The translations under genes were made by a program, and so were the position numbers. A model generated the notes under the pieces. That model did no database searches and was not told the DNA's origin. It worked only from the letters and a program-made list of their open reading frames with translations. Below, one piece after another: positions 7,648-13,788 of a DNA stretch of 35,945 bases. Source of the stretch: Opitutales bacterium (lineage in GTDB: Bacteria; Verrucomicrobiota; Verrucomicrobiia; Opitutales; JAFGAQ01); assembly GCA_022361075.1 (NCBI GenBank), contig JAKSBQ010000247.1, positions 1 through 35,945 on the forward strand, written 5' to 3'. Position 1 is the first letter of the stretch. Each line of letters opens with the position of its first letter.

Positions 7648-8408
7648 ATGAATGACTCGATGTATGAACTTGCTGGTATTCTCCGAACTCAATACCAACA
7701 AAAAATCAATAACATACACATTTGGACATCTGTTTCTCACGATGCCCTTCAAGCCGCCAGCCTGAATTCCGACTTCTTAAAAACGGGAAAGTTTAATGTT
7801 CCTTCTAGTTCCAAAACAAAAGGGACAAAAACAAAATCAATAAAAAGAAGTTCAGATACTGTTAAACGTATTTTGAATCAGGCGCAATCGAAGGATTTTT
7901 ACCATCTTGTCCAAACCTATATCGTAACACAGATTGAGGCATTTTTTAGTGATTTGGTTACTGGAGTTTTGATAAGGGATACGAGACGATTAAAAACGAA
8001 TGTTAAAGGAATAGACCAAGCGAACAAAATTGAAATAGAGTCTATTGTTGATTCATCCAGCCTTGAGGAAGTTTTTAACAAAATAATTGAAAAAGAAACC
8101 ATTGGGTTATTTTATGCTTCTCCTCTAAAACAACGGGAGTATTTCAAAAGGTAATCGGCTTAAAAAAGCATGACGACTTAGAACCGTTGTTCGATAAATG
8201 GTATGAATATAAAGCTACAAGGGATTTGATTGTTCACAATTCAGGAGTTGTGAACAAAATATATCTGACGAAAGCAGGTGATTTAGCTCGTTGGACGTTG
8301 GATTCAGAAATTGATCTAGATAAAGAATACATGAATCAATTGGTTGCCGACTGTAAGTCATTAGTAGGGAAGATCTGTTCAACAATCCAAAAAGAAACCA
8401 AATTATAA
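7648..8408 (+). pseudogene. RiboL-PSP-HEPN-like protein gene, frameshifted
   Basis: The first frame gives 168 residues (7648-8154) ending in REYFKR; the -1 frame then continues directly as VIGLKKHDDLE and ends at 8408. Joined, they give one protein of about 253 residues. The second part has the HEPN motif RDLIVHN (R-x4-H), seen in proteins of the RiboL-PSP-HEPN type, which are predicted ribonucleases of toxin or defence systems. Restoring one G in AAAAGG at 8147-8151 rebuilds the frame. No canonical slippery heptamer is present, so I call a real or assembly-derived single-base deletion rather than programmed frameshifting. The reading-frame join is clear; the family name rests on motif pattern. 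Confidence 0.7.
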
Positions 8409-8472
8409 AAAGTCCGTCATGAGGAATTCTGAACCGCTCCGCGATTCAGAATTCCACACCTCGACGTTAGTG
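8403..8472 (+). repeat. attC-like site 5
   Basis: The 5' core TTATAAA differs at its last base from the complement of the cassette start GTTATAA. The stem GGAATTCTGAA/TTCAGAATTCC is unusually perfect, with CCGCTCCGCGA in the loop. The 3' core is GTTAGTG (8466-8472) after CACCTCGAC. Confidence 0.88.
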
Positions 8473-8506
8473 TAAAAGATTTTCTCAAATTCGTCATAGA
8501 TGTTCG

Positions 8507-8598
8507 GTCAAAGCAGTACTGACCACGTTGTCAAAGGAGTGTTGATCGGGCAGTCAAAGCACCTTTGACTGAGTGGTCAAAGAGCATTTGAAAAAGAG
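8507..8598. repeat. Array B: four 23-bp-period dyad units, arms GTCAAA/TTTGAC
   Basis: Units start at 8507, 8530, 8553 and 8576. The 17-bp cores are gtcaaa gcagt actgac; gtcaaa ggagt gttgat; gtcaaa gcacc tttgac; gtcaaa gagca tttgaa. The left arm is invariant, the right arm degenerate and the centre and spacers variable. This is the clearest of the four arrays. A left arm that never varies argues for sequence-specific binding rather than pure RNA structure. Confidence 0.9.
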
Positions 8599-8651
8599 TA
8601 AAAATTGAAAAGAAGCCACTTAGACGCAGAAAAGAAATAAAAAGTAAGAAT

Positions 8652-8750
8652 CCACTCCTCTGCTAAAAAGAATTGATTCAGCACCACGCTAAAAGTTTAT
8701 TGGATTTGCTCCACGAATCATATGAACCTCAATCCCCAATTTAACAAAGG
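8652..8750 (+). promoter_or_regulatory. Conserved module of cassette B with candidate promoter
   Basis: Same module as at 1641 and 9527. The candidate -35 is TTGATT (8673-8678) and the -10 TTTATT (8696-8701), with a 17-bp spacer. It points toward the exported-protein gene at 8824. Assignment as a promoter is inference. Confidence 0.5.
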
Positions 8751-8751
8751 G

Positions 8752-8816
8752 CACTAACAAGGTGCTTATTTAAACTTCGCTCGTGCTTCGCTCCGTTCAC
8801 CACCTCAACGTTAGGT
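8752..8816 (+). repeat. attC-like site 6
   Basis: The 5' core CACTAAC pairs exactly with the cassette start GTTAGTG. The body begins AAGGTGC, the tip has CTCGTGCTTCGCTCCG, and the 3' core is GTTAGGT (8810-8816) after CACCTCAAC. Confidence 0.9.
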
Positions 8817-8823
8817 AAAAGAA

Positions 8824-9315
8824 ATGAAAAACACATCTGTCAGGAGATTTCTCTCCGTCATAGCTCCTTTGACTGCTTTGCTGCAGTTGAATGCCTCAAA
8901 CTCAAATATTCCAAACGAGATGATCGGAGACTGGGAAGGTGATACCCAAGTAATTGTCCTTTGGTGTAACCAGAAAATAATTCCTGTTTCGCTTAGCTTA
9001 AGCGAGGATGGAAGTATCGACGGAAAAATAGGTGACGCTGACCTTAGAAATGCGAACCTCAAAAAGAAGAGGAATTGGTTTGGCTCGAAAGACGATAAAA
9101 GAACAAAATATATAGTTAAAGGAGATCTCGAAGGTTCAATTGTAGAAGCCGAGGATATATCAAGGCCTCAAGTCTTTATCCATCTACGAATTGAAAACAA
9201 TAAGCTGTCGGGATCGCTAGCAACAAGTGGCTCAAAGATCGGAGGGAAAGAAAACATGATCTTGACCACAACTTCTCTCAAATTATCTAGAAAAATTACG
9301 TCAAATAAAACCTAA
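8824..9315 (+). CDS. Cassette-encoded exported protein of unknown function
   Basis: A 163-residue protein with an N-terminal signal-like segment (residues 1-24, FLSVIAPLTALLQLNAS). The mature part is predicted to be beta-rich (GDWEGDTQVIVLWCNQ, then IPVSLSLSEDGSIDGKIGD), a lipocalin-like pattern, but no family was recognised. It begins eight bases after its cassette junction and its stop overlaps attC site 7. The non-coding cassette B immediately upstream carries a candidate promoter facing it. Likely periplasmic. Confidence 0.7.
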   Translation: MKNTSVRRFLSVIAPLTALLQLNASNSNIPNEMIGDWEGDTQVIVLWCNQKIIPVSLSLSEDGSIDGKIGDADLRNANLKKKRNWFGSKDDKRTKYIVKGDLEGSIVEAEDISRPQVFIHLRIENNKLSGSLATSGSKIGGKENMILTTTSLKLSRKITSNKT

Positions 9316-9378
9316 CAAGGCATGTGTTGGAATTTCGAGCCGCTCGGCTTCTCGAAATCCCACACTTTGACGTTAGTG
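9310..9378 (+). repeat. attC-like site 7
   Basis: The 5' core ACCTAAC pairs exactly with the cassette start GTTAGGT. The stem GTGTTGGAATTTCGAG pairs with CTCGAAATCCCACAC with unpaired bases, as expected for attC strand selection. The 3' core is GTTAGTG (9372-9378) after CACTTTGAC. Confidence 0.92.
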
Positions 9379-9401
9379 GAAAGACAAAGTGAACAGCATC
9401 A

Positions 9402-9516
9402 TTGGAACCAATGTCATATTACCGTCTGCCGACCTTTCCATCGAGGCTTGGTAAGCCTTTCCAATTACCGTTGGAAATACCTTCCATAGGGCGTTGGAAT
9501 ACCTTTCCAAAAGAAA
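9402..9516. repeat. Array C: five 23-bp-period dyad units, arms TTGGAA/TTCCAA
   Basis: Units start at 9402, 9425, 9448, 9471 and 9494. The cores are ttggaa ccaat gtcata; tctgcc gacct ttccat; ttggta agcct ttccaa; ttggaa atacc ttccat; ttggaa tacct ttccaa. The first two are half-degenerate, each keeping one good arm. The spacer TTACCG occurs twice. The 23-bp phase is kept across all five units. Confidence 0.85.
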
Positions 9517-9526
9517 AAAAAGATAT

Positions 9527-9624
9527 CCACTCCTCTGTTAAAAAGAATTGATCCAGCACCACGCTAAAAGTTTATTGGAGCTGCTCCACGAATCACATGA
9601 ACCCCTTCCCCAATTTTACAGAAG
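9527..9624 (+). promoter_or_regulatory. Conserved module of cassette C with candidate promoter
   Basis: Third copy of the module. The candidate -35 is TTGATC (9548-9553) and the -10 TTTATT (9571-9576), spaced 17 bp. A short inverted repeat TGGAGCTGCTCCA follows the -10. It faces the serine hydrolase gene at 9701. Confidence 0.5.
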
Positions 9625-9625
9625 G

Positions 9626-9685
9626 CACTAACAAGGCGGCGGAGAGAAACTCCGCTACGCTCCATTCCTCACCCTGACGTGGGAA
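9626..9685 (+). repeat. attC-like site 8, variant 3' core
   Basis: The 5' core CACTAAC pairs exactly with the cassette start. The body is AAGGCGGCGGAGAGA with tip CTCCGCTACGCTCCA. The 3' core reads GTGGGAA (9679-9685) instead of GTTRRRY after CACCCTGAC. Confidence 0.82.
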
Positions 9686-9700
9686 AACAAAATCAAAAGA

Positions 9701-10831
9701 ATGAGTTTCAAATTCATAATAAACCGATCGTTCTTATTCTTCTGGCTAACCTTAAGTATTTATAGTCTATGCCTTGCTACAGACTATTCTAAAATCGAAG
9801 ATCTTTTAGCCCCAATAACCACAAGCGTAAAGGAGAGCATTGATCCCGAAACATCGCCCGGGATAGTGTTTCAGGCCATATGGAAAGATGAAGTTATTTA
9901 TTCTCATCACTATGGACTTGCTGACATTGAAAACGGAACACCACTTACTTCCTCGACAGCAATTAGGTTAGCGTCTTTGAGCAAGGCATTCACCGCAATG
10001 GCAGTCATGATCTTAGCCGATGAAAAAAAGCTTTCTGTCGATTCCCCAGTTCACACGATTATCCCTGAGCTAAGGCATTTTAAAGACATAACTATTCGGC
10101 ACTTACTGAACCATACTTCCGGAATTCCCGACTACTACAACTCTGACCTAATCCTGAACGATAATTACGATATGAAATGTAAAATGCGTAACCAGGATTT
10201 GGTTGCACTTTATCAAAATTGGGGAGAGCTAAAATTTACTCCAGGAAGTCGATTTCAATACAGTAACCCAGGATACGAGGTCTTGGCCCTTATAATTGAA
10301 AGAATAGCTGAAAAAAAATATGGTGATTTTCTGAATTGCCGAATATTCGAGCCACTTGGAATGATGAATTCAGTGGTTAGGGAAAATCCCGACGTTTTAG
10401 TAGAACATTCAGCCCTTGGGTACAGAAAAAGTAACGACAAGAAACAGCAATGGATTGTTAATGATGAGCATTGGGCCAATGGCATTCTTGGAGCAGGCGG
10501 GATTTACGCTTCACTGGATGACCTTCGAAAATGGACTAAAGCAATTCGAAATCGATCTCTAATAAGCGAAGAAATGTCGATGCAAGCATTTGCATCAGTT
10601 GAACTATCAGATGGTTCAACTTCCAGTTATGGATTTGGCTGGGTACTTTCCAAGATCAAAGGACATCATGCAATTCATCATACCGGAAGCTGGGTTGGGT
10701 TTCGAACTGCCATCGCAATATTTCCCGATAACGACCTTGAGATTATCGTCTTGTCGAATTCAAGCACAGCGAATCCAGCCATGCTAAGAAACACTATTGC
10801 GGAATTTTTACTAAAAGAACTAATAGATTGA
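9701..10831 (+). CDS. Exported serine beta-lactamase-like hydrolase (class C / esterase type)
   Basis: A 376-residue protein of the beta-lactamase/D-alanyl-D-alanine carboxypeptidase-like superfamily, length typical for class C enzymes and EstB-type esterases. It has a signal peptide (residues about 1-26). Catalytic motifs are visible: SxxK as S92-L-S-K95, YSN in RFQYSNPGYEVLA, and HTG in the KTG position (HHTGSWVGF), which is the pattern of esterase or peptidase homologues more than of true AmpC (KTG). Likely periplasmic serine hydrolase; substrate unknown. It is the sole gene of its cassette, and non-coding cassette C with a candidate promoter lies just upstream. Antibiotic hydrolysis cannot be claimed from sequence. 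Confidence 0.85.
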   Translation: MSFKFIINRSFLFFWLTLSIYSLCLATDYSKIEDLLAPITTSVKESIDPETSPGIVFQAIWKDEVIYSHHYGLADIENGTPLTSSTAIRLASLSKAFTAMAVMILADEKKLSVDSPVHTIIPELRHFKDITIRHLLNHTSGIPDYYNSDLILNDNYDMKCKMRNQDLVALYQNWGELKFTPGSRFQYSNPGYEVLALIIERIAEKKYGDFLNCRIFEPLGMMNSVVRENPDVLVEHSALGYRKSNDKKQQWIVNDEHWANGILGAGGIYASLDDLRKWTKAIRNRSLISEEMSMQAFASVELSDGSTSSYGFGWVLSKIKGHHAIHHTGSWVGFRTAIAIFPDNDLEIIVLSNSSTANPAMLRNTIAEFLLKELID

Positions 10832-10840
10832 AAATATAAA

Positions 10841-10911
10841 TCTCCACCAGGGCAGTTCGTGTGAATTTCTACTCGCTCCGCTCCTCAAAATCCACCACTT
10901 TGACGTTCGAT
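10841..10911 (+). repeat. attC-like site 9, variant 5' core
   Basis: The 5' core reads TCTCCAC; its CAC answers the GTG of the variant cassette start (GTGGGAA at 9679), with two further mismatches. The body carries GAATTTCTACTCGCTCCGCTCC, given here only as the hairpin-tip region 10863-10884, and the 3' core is GTTCGAT (10905-10911) after CCACTTTGAC. Confidence 0.8.
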
Positions 10912-10925
10912 ACAAAGAAAAGGCA

Positions 10926-11054
10926 ATGGCACATACACGAAAAGATACCCTCGTCAAAGCTCCTGAGTAGTGGAAGCATTTGCGCCCATTTAATAAAAGA
11001 CGGTGCGCGAAACAAGAGCGGCAAGCATCGAAAAAAGATAAGGAAGAAAAATGA
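10926..11054 (+). pseudogene. Small partner gene of the CopG-type antitoxin, interrupted by an in-frame TAG
   Basis: Reading from the ATG at 10926 gives MAHTRKDTLVKAPE, then TAG at 10968-10970, then WKHLRPFNKRRC and a Lys-rich tail ending at TGA 11052-11054. Ignoring the TAG, the 42-codon frame overlaps the antitoxin start as ATGA, the signature of translational coupling. The sequence around the stop (PE-stop-WKHLRPF) looks like small basic proteins with a PEWWKHLR-type motif that I recall next to CopG-like genes; this is memory, not a search. TGG to TAG would explain it. Probably an inactivated small gene. Confidence 0.5.
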
Positions 11055-11371
11055 ATTACGACGAATTTGAGAAAGAATTGATGGAACATGAGGATGAAAT
11101 TCTGGCGAATGCTAGATATCCGACTGATCGTGAAAAAAAACTGCTTCAAGAAGCAGCTCGTAACACACTAAATAAAGATAAGAGAATCAACATCCGCATA
11201 TCCTCACGCGACCTGGGATCTCTGCAGCGTCGAGCAAACCAATACGGAATGCCATATCAGACGCTAATTTCAAGTATTCTTCACCGTTACATATCAGGTG
11301 ACCTAACAGAATCAATAATCGAACAAGGTGTTTCGAGGAATACCGGGCAAGCTCGTCATCCCTCAAACTAG
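11051..11371 (+). CDS. CopG/ribbon-helix-helix antitoxin-like protein
   Basis: A 106-residue protein. The C-terminal half, RINIRISSRDLGSLQRRANQ followed by YGMPYQTLISSILHRYISG, matches the CopG_antitoxin (COG5304-like) ribbon-helix-helix pattern: a beta strand of alternating residues then two helices. Such proteins bind DNA as dimers and usually neutralise or repress a partner toxin, commonly of BrnT or RelE type; here no intact toxin is present, only a broken small reading frame upstream. The last 17 or so residues (from IEQGVSRN) are encoded by attC site 10, so the C-terminus is a product of the recombination site. It could be an orphan antitoxin. Confidence 0.75.
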   Translation: MNYDEFEKELMEHEDEILANARYPTDREKKLLQEAARNTLNKDKRINIRISSRDLGSLQRRANQYGMPYQTLISSILHRYISGDLTESIIEQGVSRNTGQARHPSN

Positions 11372-11380
11372 ATGTTATCC
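11318..11380 (+). repeat. attC-like site 10
   Basis: The 5' core ATCGAAC is the exact complement of the cassette start GTTCGAT. The body begins AAGGTG and the 3' core is GTTATCC (11374-11380). It lies within the coding end of the antitoxin gene. Confidence 0.82.
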
Positions 11381-11385
11381 AATAA

Positions 11386-11967
11386 ATGGAATCAAATCTG
11401 CAAGAGTTACTTAAGAAAGTTCGAAATTGTGTGATATGTGAATCAGACCTGCCCCACGGAGTCCGGCCAGTATTGCAGGTTGATCGAGAGGCAAAAATCC
11501 TTGTAGTGGGTCAAGCTCCCGGCCGGAAAGTACATGAATCAGGCATTCCTTTTGATGACGCAAGCGGAGAACGTTTACGCAATTGGATGGGAATTGGCTG
11601 TGATGTATTTTATGACGTGTCTAAAGTTGCGATACTCCCGATGGGGTTTTGTTACCCGGGAAAAGGGAAATCAGGGGATCTTCCACCTCGAAAAATTTGT
11701 TCCGACACTTGGCGAAGTAACATTTTAAGTCGTCTTGATAAGATAGAACTTACTTTGGTTATAGGACAGTATGCAATGACTTATCATTTTCCAAATGAAG
11801 AAAGTAATTTGACTGAAATTGTTATGAATTGGAAAGCGTATTTCCCTAAGGCATTACCACTTCCCCATCCTAGCCCCAGGAATAACATTTGGCTTAAAAA
11901 GAACCCATGGTTTGAAGATCATGTGATTCCAGCATTACAGAAACGCGTCAAAAATATACTAGGCTAA
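11386..11967 (+). CDS. Uracil-DNA glycosylase superfamily protein
   Basis: A 193-residue protein resembling the UDG superfamily (PF03167-type, COG1573-like). The visible motifs are VGQAPGRKVHESGIPFDD, matching the catalytic motif-1 pattern GxAPGxxxxxxGxPF, and LPHPSPRNNIWL, matching motif 2 (HPSPxN/R). An N-terminal CVIC pair and later cysteines could hold an Fe-S cluster as in family 4/5 enzymes, but the full cysteine set is not clear. The predicted activity is removal of uracil or another damaged base from DNA; an uninvestigated specificity is equally possible. It is the only gene of its cassette, starting 11 bases after the junction. Confidence 0.8.
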   Translation: MESNLQELLKKVRNCVICESDLPHGVRPVLQVDREAKILVVGQAPGRKVHESGIPFDDASGERLRNWMGIGCDVFYDVSKVAILPMGFCYPGKGKSGDLPPRKICSDTWRSNILSRLDKIELTLVIGQYAMTYHFPNEESNLTEIVMNWKAYFPKALPLPHPSPRNNIWLKKNPWFEDHVIPALQKRVKNILG

Positions 11968-12034
11968 ACTGTCGCTGTAGACAACTTCAGGCATCGCTCT
12001 GCGCTAACCTCCGTGTCTATCGTAATCGTTGGAA
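11963..12034 (+). repeat. attC-like site 11, degenerate
   Basis: The 5' core GCTAAAC does not match the cassette start GTTATCC well. The inner stem TAGAC/GTCTA surrounds a CGCTCTGCGC tip, and the 3' core is GTTGGAA (12028-12034). Placement is supported by position and by the next cassette's ends. Confidence 0.65.
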
Positions 12035-12082
12035 AAAAATATTGAAGATTGAAGGATTCATAAAATTTGATAGCTTAAAAAC

Positions 12083-12268
12083 ATGTCCATAAAGGAACTG
12101 GTCATCGAAAAAATTAAAGAAATGCCTGAGACTTCCACGTTCGAGGAAATTGAGGAACGCATTCATTTCATGTCTGGAGTCCAGAAAGCAGTTAATTCTG
12201 TCGATTCTGGAAAGAGTTATTCAACTGACCAAATCCGTAATAAAATTAAGGAATGGACTACGAAGTAG
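12083..12268 (+). CDS. RelB/addiction-module-like antitoxin
   Basis: A 61-residue acidic helical protein (MSIKELVIEKIKEMPETSTF at the N-terminus) of the kind found directly upstream of ParE/RelE toxins, with repeated Glu/Lys helices and no obvious long DNA-binding fold. Its stop overlaps the toxin start by 16 bp, so the two are translationally coupled. It should bind and neutralise the toxin encoded at 12253 and may repress their transcription. The assignment relies mainly on context, since such small antitoxins diverge rapidly. Confidence 0.75.
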   Translation: MSIKELVIEKIKEMPETSTFEEIEERIHFMSGVQKAVNSVDSGKSYSTDQIRNKIKEWTTK

Positions 12269-12549
12269 AATTCTCTCCCGAATCTGCCGAAGATCTCAAA
12301 TCAATCGTAAGCTACATAGCAATTGATAATCCAACGAGAGCCGAATCCTACGGAAATCAATTGGTCGATAGAGCATTAGAAATTAAAAATATGCCTCGGA
12401 AAGGCAGAATTGTTCCAGAATTTGGAAATCCAAACATACGGGAACTAATTGAAGGAAATTATAGAATTGTTTACAGAATTAGAGATGCAGAAGCCATGAT
12501 TGATGTTTTACGATTTTGGCATGCAGCTCAAGGAACTCCCAAAATGTAA
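12253..12549 (+). CDS. ParE/RelE superfamily toxin
   Basis: A 98-residue protein with the ParE pattern: MDYEVEFSPESAEDLKSIV at the start, a helix with YGNQLVDRALEIKNMP, then GRIVPEF and NIRELIEGNYRIVYRI, ending DVLRFWHAAQG. The RELIEGNYRIVYRI strand pair is diagnostic for ParE-like proteins, which poison gyrase or, in RelE relatives, cleave mRNA; which of the two cannot be told. It appears intact, unlike the other toxin-like genes in the array. In integrons such modules are thought to stabilise cassette arrays by post-segregational killing. Confidence 0.88.
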   Translation: MDYEVEFSPESAEDLKSIVSYIAIDNPTRAESYGNQLVDRALEIKNMPRKGRIVPEFGNPNIRELIEGNYRIVYRIRDAEAMIDVLRFWHAAQGTPKM

Positions 12550-12551
12550 AC

Positions 12552-12618
12552 CTCCAACAAGACGCTTGGAGCAACTCGTTTGGCTTTGCCATGCGAGCAC
12601 TCCACTTTGACGTTCTCA
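12552..12618 (+). repeat. attC-like site 12
   Basis: The 5' core CTCCAAC has one mismatch to the complement of the cassette start GTTGGAA. The body is AAGACGCTTGGAGCAACTCG and the 3' core GTTCTCA (12612-12618) after CCACTTTGAC. Confidence 0.88.
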
Positions 12619-12622
12619 GAAA

Positions 12623-13126
12623 ATGAATTTAAAAACACTCCCATTCATCTTCCTCATGTCGATGTCATTTGGCATTTCAGCATCTTCAGATACGGATTCA
12701 GGGCTTCTCGAAAATGACCTTAGTACGTTTAAAGGAGCTCTTAAAACTCATCTCGATGCCATCGACAACCGAGACTATGAAAAATTAATAACGACACTCA
12801 CAACTGAGGACACTCTTACTCTAATCTACCCTGAGGGCTATCTGATAAAGGAAAAAAGTAAATATTTGGACTCACATCGAAGTTTCTTCCAAGACGAATC
12901 ATGGACACTCAACTACAGAATCATCAGAGAGGTAGAAAGCTCAGAGATGGGATTCGCTCTTTTAAAGTGTAGTTTTGACACGATCAATCCGGATGGCACG
13001 CCCTACCAAATAGATTATTTCTTAACATTGGTCTTCCAAAAGATTTCTGGGAAATGGCTTTTGGTTCACGATCAAAATACAAAATCGAAGTTCAAAAAAA
13101 GAGTCCTATCGATCCAAGAGATTTAA
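12623..13126 (+). CDS. Exported SnoaL/DUF4440-like (NTF2-fold) protein
   Basis: A 167-residue protein with a signal peptide (MNLKTLPFIFLMSMSFGISA). The mature part, FKGALKTHLDAIDNRDYEKL followed by a TLIYPEG segment and ending in TLVFQKISGKWLLVHDQNT, matches the SnoaL-like/DUF4440 pattern of the NTF2 fold: a first helix with DxxxL, then strands with GKWLLVHDQ. Such proteins are small-molecule-binding or regulatory domains with varied roles; no catalytic residues can be assigned. It begins five bases after the cassette core. Probably periplasmic. Confidence 0.75.
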   Translation: MNLKTLPFIFLMSMSFGISASSDTDSGLLENDLSTFKGALKTHLDAIDNRDYEKLITTLTTEDTLTLIYPEGYLIKEKSKYLDSHRSFFQDESWTLNYRIIREVESSEMGFALLKCSFDTINPDGTPYQIDYFLTLVFQKISGKWLLVHDQNTKSKFKKRVLSIQEI

Positions 13127-13145
13127 ACACTTCAAAATCAAGATA

Positions 13146-13214
13146 TGAGAACATGGCAGGTATTGGAATTTCTGCCAGTTCCGCGTCCAGAAACCTATCA
13201 TCTTGACGTTGTGA
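13146..13214 (+). repeat. attC-like site 13
   Basis: The 5' core TGAGAAC is the exact complement of the cassette start GTTCTCA. The stem TGGCAGGTATTGGAATTTCTG is followed by CCAGTTCCGCGTCCAG, and the 3' core is GTTGTGA (13208-13214) after ATCTTGAC. Confidence 0.88.
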
Positions 13215-13256
13215 AAAAAGTTGGGATCTAAATAAAAACCATTATTTTGGTCTTTT

Positions 13257-13508
13257 ATGAATACTATTTTAAGCCCATTTACAGCGAGCATTTCGGAACT
13301 AAAGAAAAATCCGAGTAGTTTGCTAGTTGAGTCAGACGGTGAACCGGTAGCCATTCTTAACCACAATCGTCCAGCGGCTTACCTTATTCCAGCCTCCACT
13401 TATGAAAAAATGTTGGATATCATTGAAGATGCTGAACTTGCAAAGATTATCGAAGATAGAAAAGAAGAGAAAAACGATGCAATAGAAGTTTCAATTGATG
13501 ATCTATAA
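13257..13508 (+). CDS. Phd/YefM family antitoxin
   Basis: An 83-residue protein with the Phd/YefM pattern: FTASISELKKNPSSLLVESD, then GEPVAILNHNRPAAYLIPAS and the helix TYEKMLDIIEDAELAKIIED. The N-terminal half forms the DNA-binding dimer and the acidic C-terminal tail (NDAIEVSIDDL) should wrap the toxin. Its stop overlaps the toxin start codon (13498-13500) by 11 bp. It appears intact, while its toxin partner is frameshifted. Confidence 0.9.
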   Translation: MNTILSPFTASISELKKNPSSLLVESDGEPVAILNHNRPAAYLIPASTYEKMLDIIEDAELAKIIEDRKEEKNDAIEVSIDDL

Positions 13509-13787
13509 GCTTAAATTCCTCCCCTCTGCACTCAAAGAATGGACCAAACTCGGTTCTACAGTCAGAGAGCAATTCAAAAAAAGTTGACCGAAAGACTTCA
13601 GAATCCCGAAATCCCCGCAGATAGCCTCAAAGGATTCCAGAACCATTATAAAATTAAAATACGAAATTCTGGTTACCGTCTCGCTTACGAAGTAGATAAA
13701 AAAGAGATTTCAGTTTATGTGATTGCAGTTGGAAAACGCGATCGCTCATCAGTTTACAAATCAGCCTCCAAACGAAAGAAACCCTAA
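13498..13787 (+). pseudogene. RelE/YoeB-type toxin gene, frameshifted at an A7 run
   Basis: From ATG 13498 the frame reads MIYKLKFLPSALKEWTKLGS, then TVREQFKK and a stop at TGA 13585-13587. The -1 frame continues KLTERLQNPEIPADSL and ends RDRSSVYKSASKRKKP at 13787. Joined through FKKKLTERL they give a standard RelE family toxin of about 96 residues, predicted to cleave ribosome-bound mRNA. The break lies in the run of seven A at 13576-13582; eight would restore the frame. This could be an inactivating deletion, an assembly error, or a site of transcriptional slippage that would make low amounts of full-length toxin. Confidence 0.8.
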
Positions 13788-13788
13788 A

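Larger units (their letters stand above)
8467..8810 (+). mobile_element. Non-coding cassette B (operator array plus promoter-like module)
   Basis: The start TTAGTG and the far-end 5' core CACTAAC (8752-8758) are exact complements. No convincing gene is present. About 40 bp after the junction comes array B (8507-8598), then an A-rich stretch of about 53 bp, then the module at 8652-8750. The gene immediately downstream encodes an exported protein. Confidence 0.85.
9373..9679 (+). mobile_element. Non-coding cassette C (operator array plus promoter-like module)
   Basis: The start TTAGTG and the far-end core CACTAAC (9626-9632) are exact complements. It carries array C (9402-9516), a short A-rich run and the shared module at 9527-9624. 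The gene immediately downstream is a serine hydrolase. Cassettes B and C have the same core heptamers but different operator arms. Confidence 0.85.

Noticed and set aside
8141-8154. Programmed -1 frameshift in the HEPN gene
   Set aside because: The site TTC AAA AGG T is not a canonical X XXY YYZ heptamer and no stimulatory structure is obvious.
8507-8598. CRISPR array
   Set aside because: The period is 23 bp with only 11 variable bases per unit and dyad arms within it. There are no 30-bp unique spacers and no cas genes, so a CRISPR is excluded.
10861-11070. 69-residue frame overlapping attC site 9 and the antitoxin start
   Set aside because: It starts at a GTG inside the attC stem and runs in a different frame from the ATGA-coupled small gene, which fits better.
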